Notes: generated by a model not told the origin, from the letters alone. Positions 47,092 through 57,773 are shown, counted from the stretch's first letter. The stretch: 64,000 nucleotides of DNA from Rossellomorea marisflavi (GCF_022170785.1 NZ_CP081870.1:3968001-4032000); one strand, 5' to 3'. A program made the numbers and translations.

Positions 47092-48297
47092 ATGTGGTGG
47101 ATCATAATCATTGGAATACTGATCATTGCGGCTGCCTGGGTGGCAGTCGATTTTAAACTGGGGAGACAACATTTCATCCGGACGCGCATGAAGCGTGATT
47201 ACCCCGTGCGCGAGAGCGATATTCAGCTTTTTTCAAGGGGACCGGATCTTTTTGACACGATGTTCAAAGAAATGAAGATGGCGACCTCGTCGATCCATGT
47301 GCTTTTCTATATCGTACAGGATGATCATTTCGGCTTCCGTTTCATGGATCTGCTCATGGAAAAGGCCAGGGAGGGCCTTGAAGTCCGGCTCCTCATGGAC
47401 CAACTCGGCAGCTTCAGCGTATCCAAAGCGAAGGTCCGTGAATTGAAGGACGCAGGTGTGGAGGTTGCCTTCACTCAGAAAGTCAGGCTTCCCTATCTCT
47501 TCTTCTCCTCCCAACAGCGGAACCACCGGAAGATCACCGTCATAGACGGGGTCATCGCCTATATGGGTGGCTACAACGTCGGGAAAGAGTACATCGATGA
47601 AAACGACAAGCCGGAGCTTTCCCCTTGGAGGGATTATCATTTGAGGATCGAAGGTGAGGGCGTGCATGATCTGCAGACGGAGTTCACGATCGATTGGTAT
47701 CGGGGTTCCCGAAAGCAGATCGAGGATGATCCGAAATACTTCCCTGCACCGGAAAAGGGTCTGATCAAGCATCGGATCTTCCCCACAGAAGGGGTCAATA
47801 TCGAAGATTTCTTCCGGGAATTCATCGATGAAGCCAAGGAAGAGATCATCATCGGGACTCCTTACTTCATTCCCACCCCTGTCTTGATGGATGCCCTTTG
47901 CCGTGCCCTGGACCGTGGCGTCGATGTCTCCATCATCGTCCCGGACAATGCCGACCATATAATTGTCAAAGAGACGGCCTTCCCTTATTTCAGGAAGCTT
48001 CTTCCGAAAGGCGCAAAGGTCTATCAGTTCCTGAATGGCTTTTATCATGCTAAGCTCCTTGTCATCGATGATCACTTCTGCGATATCGGAACAGCTAACT
48101 TTGATCAGCGGAGCTTTTTCATCAATTTGGAACTGAACAACCTGATTTACGACAAGGCCTTTATCGGGACGCTTAAAAAAGAGATTGCGAAGGATATGAT
48201 GGAATCTGACCTTCTTTCTTCTGAGGATCTAGCAAACGTATCCGTCATGACCAGGATCAAGGAAAAGATCGGCGGAGCCATATCAATTCTACTCTAG
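47092..48297 (+). CDS. clsB: Cardiolipin synthase-like phospholipase D family protein (YwjE/ClsB)
   Basis: The 401-residue membrane protein has an N-terminal membrane helix (WWIIIIGILIIAAAWVAV) and two HKD catalytic motifs of the phospholipase D superfamily: HRKITVIDGVIAYMGG near residue 144 and HAKLLVIDDHFCDIGTANFD near residue 319. Enzymes of this type join two phosphatidylglycerol molecules into cardiolipin. It diverges from ywjF and precedes uvsE as in B. subtilis. Confidence 0.88.
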   Translation: MWWIIIIGILIIAAAWVAVDFKLGRQHFIRTRMKRDYPVRESDIQLFSRGPDLFDTMFKEMKMATSSIHVLFYIVQDDHFGFRFMDLLMEKAREGLEVRLLMDQLGSFSVSKAKVRELKDAGVEVAFTQKVRLPYLFFSSQQRNHRKITVIDGVIAYMGGYNVGKEYIDENDKPELSPWRDYHLRIEGEGVHDLQTEFTIDWYRGSRKQIEDDPKYFPAPEKGLIKHRIFPTEGVNIEDFFREFIDEAKEEIIIGTPYFIPTPVLMDALCRALDRGVDVSIIVPDNADHIIVKETAFPYFRKLLPKGAKVYQFLNGFYHAKLLVIDDHFCDIGTANFDQRSFFINLELNNLIYDKAFIGTLKKEIAKDMMESDLLSSEDLANVSVMTRIKEKIGGAISILL

Positions 48298-48310
48298 GAG
48301 GGATCGCCTG

Positions 48311-49264
48311 ATGAAGATTCGCTTCGGATTCGTGGCCAACTCCCTCAGTCTGTGGGATGCAAGTCCAGCCAAAACGATGACATTCAAACGCTATACGGAG
48401 CTCCCGGCTTCCGAACGAATGGATAAATTGAAAGAAGTGACCGCACTCAACCTGTACCATACGAAGCGGATCCTCTACTTCTGTGCAGCCCATGAAATCG
48501 AAGTATACCGGCTCTCGAGCTCCCTCGTGCCCCTCGCCACCCATCCAGAGGTGGAGTGGGACTTCCATTCCCCGTTCAAAAAAGAATGGGCAGAACTCGG
48601 AGATCTGATCCGGCAATTCGGGATCCGAGCAAGCTTTCATCCGAACCAATATACCCTCTTCACCAGCCCTCGGGACCATGTAACAGAAAACGCGGTGAAG
48701 GATATGATGTATCACTACCGGATGCTCGAACTCATGGGCATTGAGGATCAAGGCGTCATCAACATCCATATCGGAGGGACCTACGGGGATAAAGAAAAGA
48801 CACTGGAACGTTTCCATGAAAATCTAAAAACGCTCCCAGATGAAGCGCGGAAGGTCATGACCCTCGAGAATGATGACAAGACCTATGATGCAGGGGAAAC
48901 GTTGGCTGCGTGCCAACAATCCAACACTCCCATGGTCCTCGATATCCATCACCACGAGGCGAACCGTTGTGAACAGCCGCTCGAAGATCTTTTACCGGAT
49001 ATCTTCAACACCTGGCAACACCGAGACCTTGTACCGAAAATCCACGTCTCTTCGCCAAAATCGGAGAAGGCGTTCCGCTCCCATGCCGATCTCGTCGACT
49101 CGACCTTCGTCGAAGGCTTCATGAAACAGGTGAAAGAGCTCGATCAGGACATCGACATCATGGTGGAAGCAAAGCACAAAGATCTCGCCATGCTGAAGCT
49201 CGTGGAAGACCTTTCCTCCATCCGGGGTGTCAAACGCTTATCCGGAGCCTCCCTTACCTGGTGA
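48311..49264 (+). CDS. uvsE: UV DNA damage endonuclease
   Basis: The 317-residue TIM-barrel endonuclease nicks DNA 5' to UV photoproducts. It starts MKIRFGFVANSLSLWDASPAKTMTFKRYTEL, and metal-binding histidines and glutamates appear in FHPNQYTLFTS, INIHIGGTYGDKEKTLERF, LENDDKTY and VLDIHHHEANRC. It lies 13 bp after clsB behind GGAGGG. It is the counterpart of B. subtilis YwjD. Confidence 0.92.
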   Translation: MKIRFGFVANSLSLWDASPAKTMTFKRYTELPASERMDKLKEVTALNLYHTKRILYFCAAHEIEVYRLSSSLVPLATHPEVEWDFHSPFKKEWAELGDLIRQFGIRASFHPNQYTLFTSPRDHVTENAVKDMMYHYRMLELMGIEDQGVINIHIGGTYGDKEKTLERFHENLKTLPDEARKVMTLENDDKTYDAGETLAACQQSNTPMVLDIHHHEANRCEQPLEDLLPDIFNTWQHRDLVPKIHVSSPKSEKAFRSHADLVDSTFVEGFMKQVKELDQDIDIMVEAKHKDLAMLKLVEDLSSIRGVKRLSGASLTW

Positions 49265-49298
49265 GTTTGATATACTGGGAAGAAAAAGGATGATTCCC

Positions 49299-49970
49299 AT
49301 GAATAAAGTATGCCTGTCCTGGAGCGGGGGACGTGACAGCATGATGATGCTGGACAAAATCGGAACCGCTCATGGTTTACTGACCACGTTCCAAAAGGCC
49401 TCTTCCACGATGATGATGCACGAGGTCCCCCTGGAGCTTGTAAAGATCCAGGCTGAAGCCCTGGGAATCCCCCTCTATCCTGTTTCATTTGAAGACACGC
49501 CGACCAATAAACAATACGAAGAGACCATGGGCACAGCCGTCCATGGGCTTTTGCACGAGGGCTTCACCGAGATGGCATTCGGTGACCTCTTCTTAGAGGA
49601 GATACGGAACTATAGAGAAAAGCAACTGGAGTCGTCAGGACTGAAGCCCATTTTCCCTCTGTGGGGGGAGGACACAAAAAGCTTATCAGAGCGCTTCATC
49701 CGACGCGGCTACCGGGCCATTGTCGTCTGCGTGGATGAAGAACAGCTTGATTCTTCGTTTTTAGGCAGGGAGTATGATGAATCTTTCCTCCAAGACCTGC
49801 CTGAACACGTAGATCCCTGCGGAGAGAATGGGGAATTTCACTCCTTTGTCTTCGACGGCCCCCGATTTGCATTCCCAGTGCGTTTTTCGGTTGTGGGGAC
49901 ATTTCGTAAGTGGGATCGGTTTGAGTATGTACAGTTGAAAAGAGATACGCAAAGCACTTCCTCTTTCTGA
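49299..49970 (+). CDS. PP-loop ATPase, diphthine-ammonia ligase-like (DUF71)
   Basis: The 223-residue protein has the pyrophosphatase loop LSWSGGRDSMMMLDKI near residue 6, HEVPLELVKIQAEALGIPL, and FGDLFLEEIRNYREKQLE with GEFHSFVFDGPRF near the C-terminus, the marks of the DUF71/Dph6 family. Bacteria lack diphthamide, so the bacterial family probably does another ATP-dependent amidation; the substrate is unknown. The ATG at 49299 follows AAAGGATG. It is 34 bp from uvsE and probably in the same operon. Confidence 0.78.
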   Translation: MNKVCLSWSGGRDSMMMLDKIGTAHGLLTTFQKASSTMMMHEVPLELVKIQAEALGIPLYPVSFEDTPTNKQYEETMGTAVHGLLHEGFTEMAFGDLFLEEIRNYREKQLESSGLKPIFPLWGEDTKSLSERFIRRGYRAIVVCVDEEQLDSSFLGREYDESFLQDLPEHVDPCGENGEFHSFVFDGPRFAFPVRFSVVGTFRKWDRFEYVQLKRDTQSTSSF

Positions 49971-50019
49971 CCATGTGTCGGGCGGTCTGTGACTCACCAT
50001 AGACTGCCCCTCACTCTAG

Positions 50020-50463
50020 TTAGGGTCGTGATCCAATTGTTTTGACAGATAGAGAATATAACGCGTCACCTTCTGGCCATTCTGCTCTAATGACATACAA
50101 GACGTCACTCTTTTCATCATTCGGTAGAGTAATGGTGTTGCCTGCAAGTTGTTTAAAAACCACCTCTTCATCCTCCCAAACGCCAACCTCAATCAAATCC
50201 GGCTCCTGAGCAAAATCAATCGATACAGTCTCCCCTGCTTCCACATCATTTGTCACATCGGCATGGTCAAGAAGAGAAGGAGCATCAGACGAAACCGACC
50301 TTTTATTTTCCGACCAAGTAAACGTACCCAACGTATAAGACAAGTCCTCTTCCCCCGCCGAAATAGTCAAATCAGGCGGCTTCAAATCCTCCCAAGCCGT
50401 CACCCCGCACCCCGTCAAAAAACACAAGACAGCAAACACACATAGATACTTCCTCACCATCAT
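50020..50463 (-). CDS. Small lipoprotein of unknown function
   Basis: The 147-residue protein has a signal peptide with lipobox LTGC near residue 19 and an all-beta-like mature part (DLTISAGEEDLSYTLGTFTWSENKRS; GETVSIDFAQEPDLIEVGVWEDEE; YVIRAEWPEGDALYSLSVKTI). It resembles uncharacterised Bacillaceae lipoproteins and I do not recognise a named family. It is convergent with the PP-loop ATPase gene and followed by an imperfect GC-rich hairpin at about 49,980-50,010. Confidence 0.7.
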   Translation of the reverse strand: MMVRKYLCVFAVLCFLTGCGVTAWEDLKPPDLTISAGEEDLSYTLGTFTWSENKRSVSSDAPSLLDHADVTNDVEAGETVSIDFAQEPDLIEVGVWEDEEVVFKQLAGNTITLPNDEKSDVLYVIRAEWPEGDALYSLSVKTIGSRP

Positions 50464-50522
50464 CCCCCCGTCTCTTATTGAGTCATCATAACAGGAAAAT
50501 TATTACATAACAAAGATAACCT

Positions 50523-51155
50523 ACTCACTCCCCGAAGAAAGTAGCCCGCCACGGCTGTATGAAACGGACCTGATGGCACCATGATTCTCATCTAAAGCAG
50601 AAAGAAGGCTTCATGCCTACCTCCTCCTCCATCACACAGTGCAATGCAGCGAAGGGCGACTGACTCCTTCGGAAATAAAGTGAAGCTCGAGACCCCTGAA
50701 GCACAGCTGAGGAGGCTCGACTCACTACCCGAGGAAAGCAGGCGGCCGCAGCGGATTGGAACGGGCTTGATTTCAACTTAATTTTCATCTAAACCAGAAG
50801 GGGGTTTTCCCAACTATCTCTTCCTTAACCGCAGAGTGCAATGCAGCGGAGGCCGACTGACTCCTTCGGGAATAGAGGGATGCTCGAGACCCCGGAAGCG
50901 CAGCTGAGGAGGCTCGACTCACTCCCCGAGGAAAGCAGGCGGCCGCAGCGGAATGAAACGGACTTCATTCCCCACTGATCTACATCTAAAGCAGAAAGGC
51001 GTCTTTTCAACTTCCACCACCACAGAGTGCAATGTAGCGGAGACCGGCCGACTCCTTCGGGAATAGAGGCAAGGTTGAGACCCTGCAGGCGCAGCCGAAG
51101 CGGCTCAACTGACTCCCCGAGGAAAGCGGCCGGTCGTAGCGGAATGGAACGGCCC
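50523..51155. repeat. Second array of palindromic repeats, copies 7-9 plus a half copy, period about 193 bp
   Basis: A right-half fragment lies at about 50,523-50,570. Full copies follow at about 50,634-50,765, 50,829-50,970 and 51,021-51,155, all in the same orientation; their spacers also share CATCTAAAGCAGAAAG. In copy 9, GACCGGCCG (51042-51050) pairs with CGGCCGGTC (51127-51135) and GTTGAG (51074-51079) with CTCAAC (51104-51109). The 50,464-51,261 interval between the lipoprotein and argS genes contains nothing else recognisable. Confidence 0.85.
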
Positions 51156-51261
51156 CTGTTCCCACATCCCCATTTATACAAATTTGGCTCCCACGTCTAT
51201 CTATGTCCACAGCAAAAAAACGAGCACGCCCCAAAGGAAGCGTACTCGCTAAACAAAAACC

Positions 51262-52932
51262 TTACATTTTCTCCGGTGCAGAAACCCCAATCAATGCCAA
51301 CGCATTCTGAAGCGTAATCCGTACCGTCTTCACAAGCGCCAGACGGGCCGTAGTCAACTCACGGTTCTCCCCATCAAGAACTTTATTCGCATTATAGAAG
51401 CTGTGGAAAGCCGAAGCCAAATCATTGATGTAATTAGCCATGCGGTGAGGTGTACGTTTCTCCGCTGCATCAGCAATGACCTGTGGGAATTCACCAAGCT
51501 TCTTCAACAAATCGATCTCTTTCTCCGTTCCGATCAGGCTCAGGTCAATCTTGTCTTCAGATGCAAGTCCCTGCTCATCTGCCTGACGAAGGATGCTGCA
51601 AATCCGTGCATGAGCATACTGCGCATAATAAACCGGGTTCTCATTCGACTGGGAAACGGCAAGATCCAGATCGAAGTCCATATGCGTATCCGCACTTCTC
51701 ATTGCAAAGAAATAACGAACGGCATCAAGGCCGACTTCCTCGACCAGTTCACGAAGCGTCACGGCTTTACCGGTACGCTTGCTCATCTTCATCTTCTCGC
51801 CGTCCTTGTACAGATGGACAAGTTGGATGATTTCCACTTCAAGCTTGTCGCGGTCGAAACCAAGCGCCTCGACAGCTGCCTTCATACGAGGGATGTATCC
51901 GTGGTGATCCGCTCCCCAGATGTTGATAAGGACATCGTGTCCACGGTCGAACTTGTCTTTATGATAGGAAATGTCAGGAGTCAAGTACGTGTACGTACCG
52001 TCATTTTTGATCAACACGCGGTCTTTATCGTCACCGAGTTCAGACGATTGGAACCAGGTCGCCCCGTCTTTTTCGTATACATGGCCATTGTCTTTGAGCG
52101 TTTGAAGGGCGGCATCGATCTTCCCGTTGTTGTAAAGGGATGTTTCAGAGTACCAGACGTTGAATGGTACTCTGAACATTTCAAGGTCCTTTTGAAGCTT
52201 CGCCATTTCGGTCTTCAAACCGTATTCACGGAAGAACGCATAGCGGTCCTCTTCACTCGCTTCTGCGTATGTGCGTCCGTGCTCGGCAGCAATATCCTTC
52301 CCGATCTGGATGATATCGGCACCGTGGTATCCGTCTTCTGGCATGGCTTTATCTTCGCCGAGGGCCTGGAAGTAACGGGCTTCTACTGACACAGCAAGGT
52401 TGTGGATCTGGTTTCCGGCATCATTGATGTAATACTCACGTGTGACTTCATAGCCTGCCTTCTCGAGAACGTTGCACAGGGAATCACCGACAGCGGCTCC
52501 ACGGGCATGACCAAGGTGAAGGTCTCCGGTAGGATTGGCGGATACGAATTCCACGTTCACTCGCTCTCCGTTTCCGGCATTGGACTGTCCATAGTCATGG
52601 CCTTCATCAAGGATGACAGGAATCAAGTCGTTGAGGTAGGCGTTGTCCATGAAAAAGTTGATGAAGCCCGGTCCTGCGATGTCCAGCTTCTCGATGGACG
52701 CTTTAGATTGATCAAAGTGATTGATCAGCTCTTCTGCAATCATGCGCGGAGCTTTTTTTGCCACGCGCGCGAGCTGCATCGCCATATTTGTGGAATAATC
52801 CCCGTGGGTTTTATCCTTCGGAGTCTCCAGGATCACATCAGGGATCTGGTCTTCAGTGGCAAGTCCCGCTTTAATGACAGCGTCCTTGATTTCTGCTTTC
52901 AGTTTTTCTTGCACGTTTTCAACAATATTCAT
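51262..52932 (-). CDS. argS: Arginyl-tRNA synthetase
   Basis: The 556-residue class I synthetase charges tRNA-Arg. It has an N-terminal tRNA-binding extension ([11 protein letters not shown]), the HIGH-type signature in [22 protein letters not shown] near residue 120, the KMSK-type region ([16 protein letters not shown]) near residue 345, and a C-terminal DALR anticodon-binding domain. The ATG at 52932 follows AAGGAGGAAG; the upstream in-frame ATG lacks a site. It follows ywiB by five bases, as in B. subtilis. Confidence 0.95.
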   Translation of the reverse strand: MNIVENVQEKLKAEIKDAVIKAGLATEDQIPDVILETPKDKTHGDYSTNMAMQLARVAKKAPRMIAEELINHFDQSKASIEKLDIAGPGFINFFMDNAYLNDLIPVILDEGHDYGQSNAGNGERVNVEFVSANPTGDLHLGHARGAAVGDSLCNVLEKAGYEVTREYYINDAGNQIHNLAVSVEARYFQALGEDKAMPEDGYHGADIIQIGKDIAAEHGRTYAEASEEDRYAFFREYGLKTEMAKLQKDLEMFRVPFNVWYSETSLYNNGKIDAALQTLKDNGHVYEKDGATWFQSSELGDDKDRVLIKNDGTYTYLTPDISYHKDKFDRGHDVLINIWGADHHGYIPRMKAAVEALGFDRDKLEVEIIQLVHLYKDGEKMKMSKRTGKAVTLRELVEEVGLDAVRYFFAMRSADTHMDFDLDLAVSQSNENPVYYAQYAHARICSILRQADEQGLASEDKIDLSLIGTEKEIDLLKKLGEFPQVIADAAEKRTPHRMANYINDLASAFHSFYNANKVLDGENRELTTARLALVKTVRITLQNALALIGVSAPEKM

Positions 52933-52936
52933 GGGT

Positions 52937-53377
52937 CTACGCTTCCTCCTTGTAATGAATGGACATGATATACTCTCCAACCGGATTGCCTTGCATCTTC
53001 AGTTGATAGGTAAGATTGAAATCCCCTTCAAGGGATGCATCCATCTGGGTGTGGGATAGGGAATAGGTCTTGGTGGTCAATAACAGTGTCCCCAACTGAC
53101 TTTCATACGAGCCATTCTGTTCTTCCTCTTCGTTGAAGGCCATCCTCATCTTGACGGCTCCACTGCGGAGGATCAGGGCCTGACGGTCGGTCAGCTTGAC
53201 GATCGTATTGGTGGTGCCTTCCTCTTGTACCTCATCGTACTTCAGGAACACGGCTCCTGCTTTCTCATAATATCGGCCGAATGAGATCAATTCATATGAA
53301 TCGCTCTCTTCCCCGATGGTGATCTTTGTTTTCAAGTGAATTTTGACAGGGGTGGAATCGGTCGGTGAAGCTGTCAA
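52937..53377 (-). CDS. ywiB: YwiB family beta-barrel protein (DUF1934)
   Basis: The 146-residue protein has a lipocalin-like pattern of the DUF1934 family ([67 protein letters not shown]). Function is unknown. A TTG at 53377 (behind AAAGGA, nine bases) is preferred to an in-frame GTG at 53386 that touches the same site. It is the first gene of an operon with argS. Confidence 0.82.
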   Translation of the reverse strand: MTASPTDSTPVKIHLKTKITIGEESDSYELISFGRYYEKAGAVFLKYDEVQEEGTTNTIVKLTDRQALILRSGAVKMRMAFNEEEEQNGSYESQLGTLLLTTKTYSLSHTQMDASLEGDFNLTYQLKMQGNPVGEYIMSIHYKEEA

Positions 53378-53562
53378 ACCACTCACATCCTTTTTAGTAT
53401 GCTGTATTGCTGATATGGTAATGGCTCAGATTGGACTGAATCATTGAATCGTCTCTTCACTGGACACGGCAGCCTGATGGAGCCTGTCCTCTAACTTATT
53501 AATTATAAGAACTATCCTGATAAAATGCAATGGAAGGACCGGGATTTCGGTGGGGATATGAG

Positions 53563-53601
53563 GAAAAAGCCCCTTAGACCGGAGTCTTGAGGGGCTTGCA
53601 G
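53563..53601 (-). terminator. Rho-independent terminator of speE-speB
   Basis: AAGCCCCT and AGGGGCTT pair on the minus strand (53597-53590 with 53574-53567) and are followed by TTTCC, just after the speB stop. The interval to ywiB (53,387-53,560) has no gene. Confidence 0.75.
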
Positions 53602-53609
53602 AATAGTAA

Positions 53610-54479
53610 TTACATCCAGCCGAGGATCATTTCACGGATCAGCTTGCTCGCGGTGTTGGCCGTTTGTTCGGATGAATCATAGATTGGCGCGACTTCCACC
53701 AGATCTGCACCGACGACATTCACTTCAGAACGAGCGATTTCGTGGATGGACGCAAGAAGTTCTTTGGACGTGATGCCTCCAGCATCCACTGTACCCGTGC
53801 CGGGAGCATGGGCCGGGTCAAGGACATCGATGTCGATGGTGACATAGACCGGGCGTCCTGCGAGTGTCGGCAGGATTTCCTTAAGGGGCTCAAGGACTTC
53901 GAATTTCGAAATATGCATCCCATTTTCCTTCGCCCATTGGAATTCTTCTCTCATGCCAGAACGAATCCCGAAGGAGTACACATTTTCGGGTCCGATATGC
54001 TCTGCGATCTTACGGATCGGTGTCGAGTGGGAAAGGGGTTCTCCTTCATACTCTTCACGCAGATCGGTATGTGCATCCATGTGGATGATGGCAAGATCCG
54101 GATGCTTTTTCGCTACGGCTTTCATGACGGGCCACGATACAAGATGCTCTCCCCCCATTCCGAATGGTGTCTTCCCATCTGCCAGCAGACCGTCGATGTA
54201 GTCTTCGATCATATCAAGACTGCGCTGGGCGTTCCCGAATGGAAGGGGGATATCCCCTGCGTCGTAGTATTTTACTTCTTCCAGCTCACGATCCAGGTAG
54301 GCGCTGTATTCTTCAAGCCCGATGGACACCTCGCGGATACGGGTCGGGCCAAAGCGTGAACCCGGGCGGTAGCTGACGGTCCAGTCCATCGGCATGCCGT
54401 ACAGGACGACTGAACTTTCTTCATATGAAGGGTGACTCTTAATAAATACATTGCCTGAATAGGCTTCATCAAAGCGCAT
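53610..54479 (-). CDS. speB: Agmatinase
   Basis: The 289-residue ureohydrolase converts agmatine to putrescine and urea. The binuclear manganese site is visible in MGGEHLVSW near residue 108, IIHMDAHTDLREEYEGE near residue 132 and VYVTIDIDVLDPAHAPGTGT near residue 211. It is the second gene of the speE-speB polyamine operon; a GC-rich hairpin between the two genes (about 54,501-54,533) may attenuate expression. Confidence 0.95.
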   Translation of the reverse strand: MRFDEAYSGNVFIKSHPSYEESSVVLYGMPMDWTVSYRPGSRFGPTRIREVSIGLEEYSAYLDRELEEVKYYDAGDIPLPFGNAQRSLDMIEDYIDGLLADGKTPFGMGGEHLVSWPVMKAVAKKHPDLAIIHMDAHTDLREEYEGEPLSHSTPIRKIAEHIGPENVYSFGIRSGMREEFQWAKENGMHISKFEVLEPLKEILPTLAGRPVYVTIDIDVLDPAHAPGTGTVDAGGITSKELLASIHEIARSEVNVVGADLVEVAPIYDSSEQTANTASKLIREMILGWM

Positions 54480-54544
54480 GGTATACTTCCTCTCTTTAAG
54501 AAGGACGGACCCTGATTCGAAGGTCCGTCCTTTTCATTTGTTTT

Positions 54545-55375
54545 TTATTCTGTAAGGTCTTTCACGAATTTAGGCAGGACGAACGCTGCGTTGTGAAGCT
54601 CTTTCGTGTAGTACTTCGTTTCGATCTCGTGGAAACGCTCTGCCGGCACATCAGTCGGATCGTATTTTTTGGAACCGATCGTGAAGGCCCACAGGCCGCT
54701 TGGATAGGTCGGGATGTTCGCTGTGTAAAGACGTGTGATCGGGAAGATCTCTTTCACGTCTTTTTGTACTTGGCGGATCAGATCCGCTTTGAACCATGGG
54801 TTATCACACTGAGCGACGAAGATCCCGTCTTCTTTCAGTGCTTTGGAGATCCCAGCGTAGAAACCTTTTGTGAAGAGGTTCACGGCAGGTCCTACAGGTT
54901 CCGTTGAATCGACCATGATGACGTCGTATTCATTTTCACTTTTGGCAATATGCATGAATCCGTCACCGACTTGAACATCGACACGTTCGTTTTCAAGTTC
55001 CCCTGCAATCTCAGGAAGATACTTCTTGGAATACTCGATGACTTTCCCGTCGATATCAACCAATACGGCCTTTTTCACGCTTGGGTGCTTCAACACTTCA
55101 CGGATTACACCGCCATCGCCTCCACCGACGACCAAGACGTTCTCGGGATTGGGATGGGTGAAAAGTGGTACGTGTGCCACCATTTCATGATAAACGAATT
55201 CGTCTTTCTGACTTGTCATGACCATACCGTCAAGGAAAAGCATGTTCCCCCATTCTTCCGTTTCGGCCATTTCAAGGTATTGGAAATCCGTTTGCTCCGT
55301 ATGTAAGGTCTTCTTGATCTTCATCGTGATCCCGAAGTTATCCGTTTGTTTCTCTGTATACCAAAGTCCGCTCAT
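54545..55375 (-). CDS. speE: Spermidine synthase
   Basis: The 276-residue aminopropyltransferase makes spermidine from putrescine and decarboxylated S-adenosylmethionine. It has [51 protein letters not shown] near residues 50-100 and the gatekeeper region [19 protein letters not shown] near residue 155. The start follows GGAAGTAG. With speB it forms the agmatine route to spermidine. Confidence 0.95.
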   Translation of the reverse strand: MSGLWYTEKQTDNFGITMKIKKTLHTEQTDFQYLEMAETEEWGNMLFLDGMVMTSQKDEFVYHEMVAHVPLFTHPNPENVLVVGGGDGGVIREVLKHPSVKKAVLVDIDGKVIEYSKKYLPEIAGELENERVDVQVGDGFMHIAKSENEYDVIMVDSTEPVGPAVNLFTKGFYAGISKALKEDGIFVAQCDNPWFKADLIRQVQKDVKEIFPITRLYTANIPTYPSGLWAFTIGSKKYDPTDVPAERFHEIETKYYTKELHNAAFVLPKFVKDLTE

Positions 55376-55694
55376 TTGTTCTACTTCCTTTCCATGTATG
55401 ATATGGCTGCAGTAAAGGTGTGCTGCAGCAGGCTCTATTGTTCAGTCCCTCGACCGGTTGTCTTCATTGTCCAACATTATCCTTCCCTTTCAGGATAAAT
55501 ACAAACATGAGAAAAAGTATAGTGGAAACTCGCAAAAATTCAAGTGAAATTTTCAGGAACCTTCCACACTCCACAAATAGGAAGTGAATATTCGGCAGAT
55601 CATGTTTAAAACCCCTCAAATTATCTCATACTACTAAATATGAAGGGCAGGTCTGATAGATTCTGCGTACGAACGACAGAAAGAGGGGGAAGGA

Positions 55695-57764
55695 ATGGAG
55701 ACGATGGTCAAACAATTGGGTAAATCGAAAAAATATATCAGGCTGGCAGCCGCCACGTGCCTTGCCATAGTAGTACTCCTCCTATTATTGCTCCTTGCCG
55801 TACTCATTTACGCCAAAGTAAAAGGTCCACCCCCACTCGCCGTCCCTCAGGCCAGTCTCCTTTACGGAGAAGACGGGTCGGTGATCGGAGAAACGAATAC
55901 GGGTGAGAAGCGATACTGGGTCGACCTTGATGACATATCTCCCTATCTGATTGAAGCGACGATCTCTGTCGAAGATAAACGTTTCTATAAGCACTATGGC
56001 TTCGATTTCAAACGGATGGGAGGTGCAGCCCTTGCCGATTTGAAGGCGATGAGCAAGGTACAGGGGGCAAGCACCATCTCTCAGCAATACGCCCGGAACC
56101 TCTTCCTCTCCCATGACAAAACATGGAAGAGGAAAATTTCGGAAGCGTTGTACACCCTGCGCATCGAGATGAATTACTCCAAGAAAGAAATCCTAGAAGG
56201 CTATCTGAATACCATTTATTACGGCCACGGAGCTTATGGAATCCAAGCAGCGAGCCAGTTCTACTTCGGAAAAGACGCGAAGGATCTCACCCTTGAAGAA
56301 GCGGCGGTTCTTGCCGGGGTTCCGAAGGCCCCAGTCTACTACTCACCGATCAGCCATCCAGACAACGCTGGGAAAAGACAGGCTCTCATCCTGGATTCCA
56401 TGGCGGAAGATCGGCGCATCACGCAAGAAGAGGCCGACTCTGCCAAAAACAATAAGCTCGCCATTACGGGTACCCATCCGAATCAGACGGCGAATGTCGC
56501 ACCCTATTTCCAGGATGTCGTCAAAAGCGTACTTCATTCAGAACTCGGGATCGATGAGCGTACCATCGAAATGGGTGGGCTGAAAGTCTATACGACCTTG
56601 AACCCCCATCACCAGAAAATTGCCGAGAAAGTCGTAGCTGAACAGATCCCGCAGGATTCCGACCTTCAGCTTGCATTCGTCTCGATGGATCCTTCTTCCG
56701 GGTACGTATCGGCCATGGTAGGGGGCAGGAATTATGAGCAGAGCCCTTTCAACCGTGCCGTCCAGGCCATCAGACAGCCCGGATCCACGATCAAGCCGCT
56801 CCTTTACTATGCAGCTCTGAAAGAAGGCTACACGCCGTCGACAAGGATGAAGAGCGAGCCCACCTCCTTCACATTCAATGACGGGGAGTCGACGTATGAA
56901 CCCCATAATTATAATAATCAGTACCCGAACGGGGACATTACGCTGGCACAGGCCATCGCCCTTTCCGATAATATCTATGCGGTCAAGACCCATCTGTTCA
57001 TCGGCCAGGACACGCTGCCGAAAACGGCCAAAGAACAGTTCGGGATCACGACGGATATCAAAAAGTATCCGTCCTCTGCCCTCGGAACATCCGGCGCCAG
57101 GGTCATCGATATGGTGAACGCCTATAATATGTTTGCCAACGGTGGATACAAAGTGAAGCCCGTCTTCATCACCAAGGTGGTGGACTACTCAGGGAAAACA
57201 ATCTACGAGCATGCGTCCAAAAAGGAACCTGTCCTTGACCATGACCTTGCTTTCGTCATGACCCATATGCTGACGGGGATCTTTGATCCGAAGCTGAACG
57301 GCTATGCCAATGTGACCGGCACCCAGATCATTGGGGACGTCACCCGTCCCTATGCTGGGAAATCGGGCACAACGGACACGGATAACTGGATGATCGGGTT
57401 CACCCCTCAACTGACGGCAGGGGTATGGACGGGATTCGATAAAGGGGAGGAAGTCAACCTCGCCAACGATAAGTATTATGCTAAGAAAATTTGGGTGAAC
57501 TTCATGGAACAGGCCCTGAAGGATGAACCGATCAAAAGCTTCAAACCGACGAAGAATGTGATCGGAGTGGCAGTGGATCCACAGAGCGGCAAGCTTGCCA
57601 CCAAGGACTGTCCAGTCCAACGGTTCACTTATTTTGTGAAAGGAACAGAACCGACCGACTACTGCCAGACCCATCTCCGTGAAGGGAATCATGGCAGGGA
57701 CCACCACTCACCATCCAAGAAGCGGAAGCCATGGCTTGATCGGTTCAGGGACTGGATCTTTTAG
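55695..57764 (+). CDS. pbpG: Class A penicillin-binding protein (PbpG/PBP2d-like)
   Basis: The 689-residue bifunctional cell-wall enzyme has an N-terminal membrane helix (about 17-37), a family 51 glycosyltransferase domain (SVEDKRFYKHYGFDFKR near residue 93; GASTISQQYARNLFLSHDKTWKRKISEALYTLRIE; GYLNTIYYGHGAYGIQAAS) and a transpeptidase domain. The transpeptidase motifs are STIK near residue 362 (SxxK), SDN near residue 434 and KSGT near residue 556. B. subtilis ywhE encodes PBP2d, made in the forespore. The gene sits at the same place, between speE and ywhD. Confidence 0.93.
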   Translation: METMVKQLGKSKKYIRLAAATCLAIVVLLLLLLLAVLIYAKVKGPPPLAVPQASLLYGEDGSVIGETNTGEKRYWVDLDDISPYLIEATISVEDKRFYKHYGFDFKRMGGAALADLKAMSKVQGASTISQQYARNLFLSHDKTWKRKISEALYTLRIEMNYSKKEILEGYLNTIYYGHGAYGIQAASQFYFGKDAKDLTLEEAAVLAGVPKAPVYYSPISHPDNAGKRQALILDSMAEDRRITQEEADSAKNNKLAITGTHPNQTANVAPYFQDVVKSVLHSELGIDERTIEMGGLKVYTTLNPHHQKIAEKVVAEQIPQDSDLQLAFVSMDPSSGYVSAMVGGRNYEQSPFNRAVQAIRQPGSTIKPLLYYAALKEGYTPSTRMKSEPTSFTFNDGESTYEPHNYNNQYPNGDITLAQAIALSDNIYAVKTHLFIGQDTLPKTAKEQFGITTDIKKYPSSALGTSGARVIDMVNAYNMFANGGYKVKPVFITKVVDYSGKTIYEHASKKEPVLDHDLAFVMTHMLTGIFDPKLNGYANVTGTQIIGDVTRPYAGKSGTTDTDNWMIGFTPQLTAGVWTGFDKGEEVNLANDKYYAKKIWVNFMEQALKDEPIKSFKPTKNVIGVAVDPQSGKLATKDCPVQRFTYFVKGTEPTDYCQTHLREGNHGRDHHSPSKKRKPWLDRFRDWIF

Positions 57765-57773
57765 ACACAAAAA

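Noticed and set aside
47233..48075. Open frame of 280 codons antisense to clsB
   Set aside because: The plus-strand phospholipase D motifs are unambiguous; the antisense frame has no motif or ribosome binding site.
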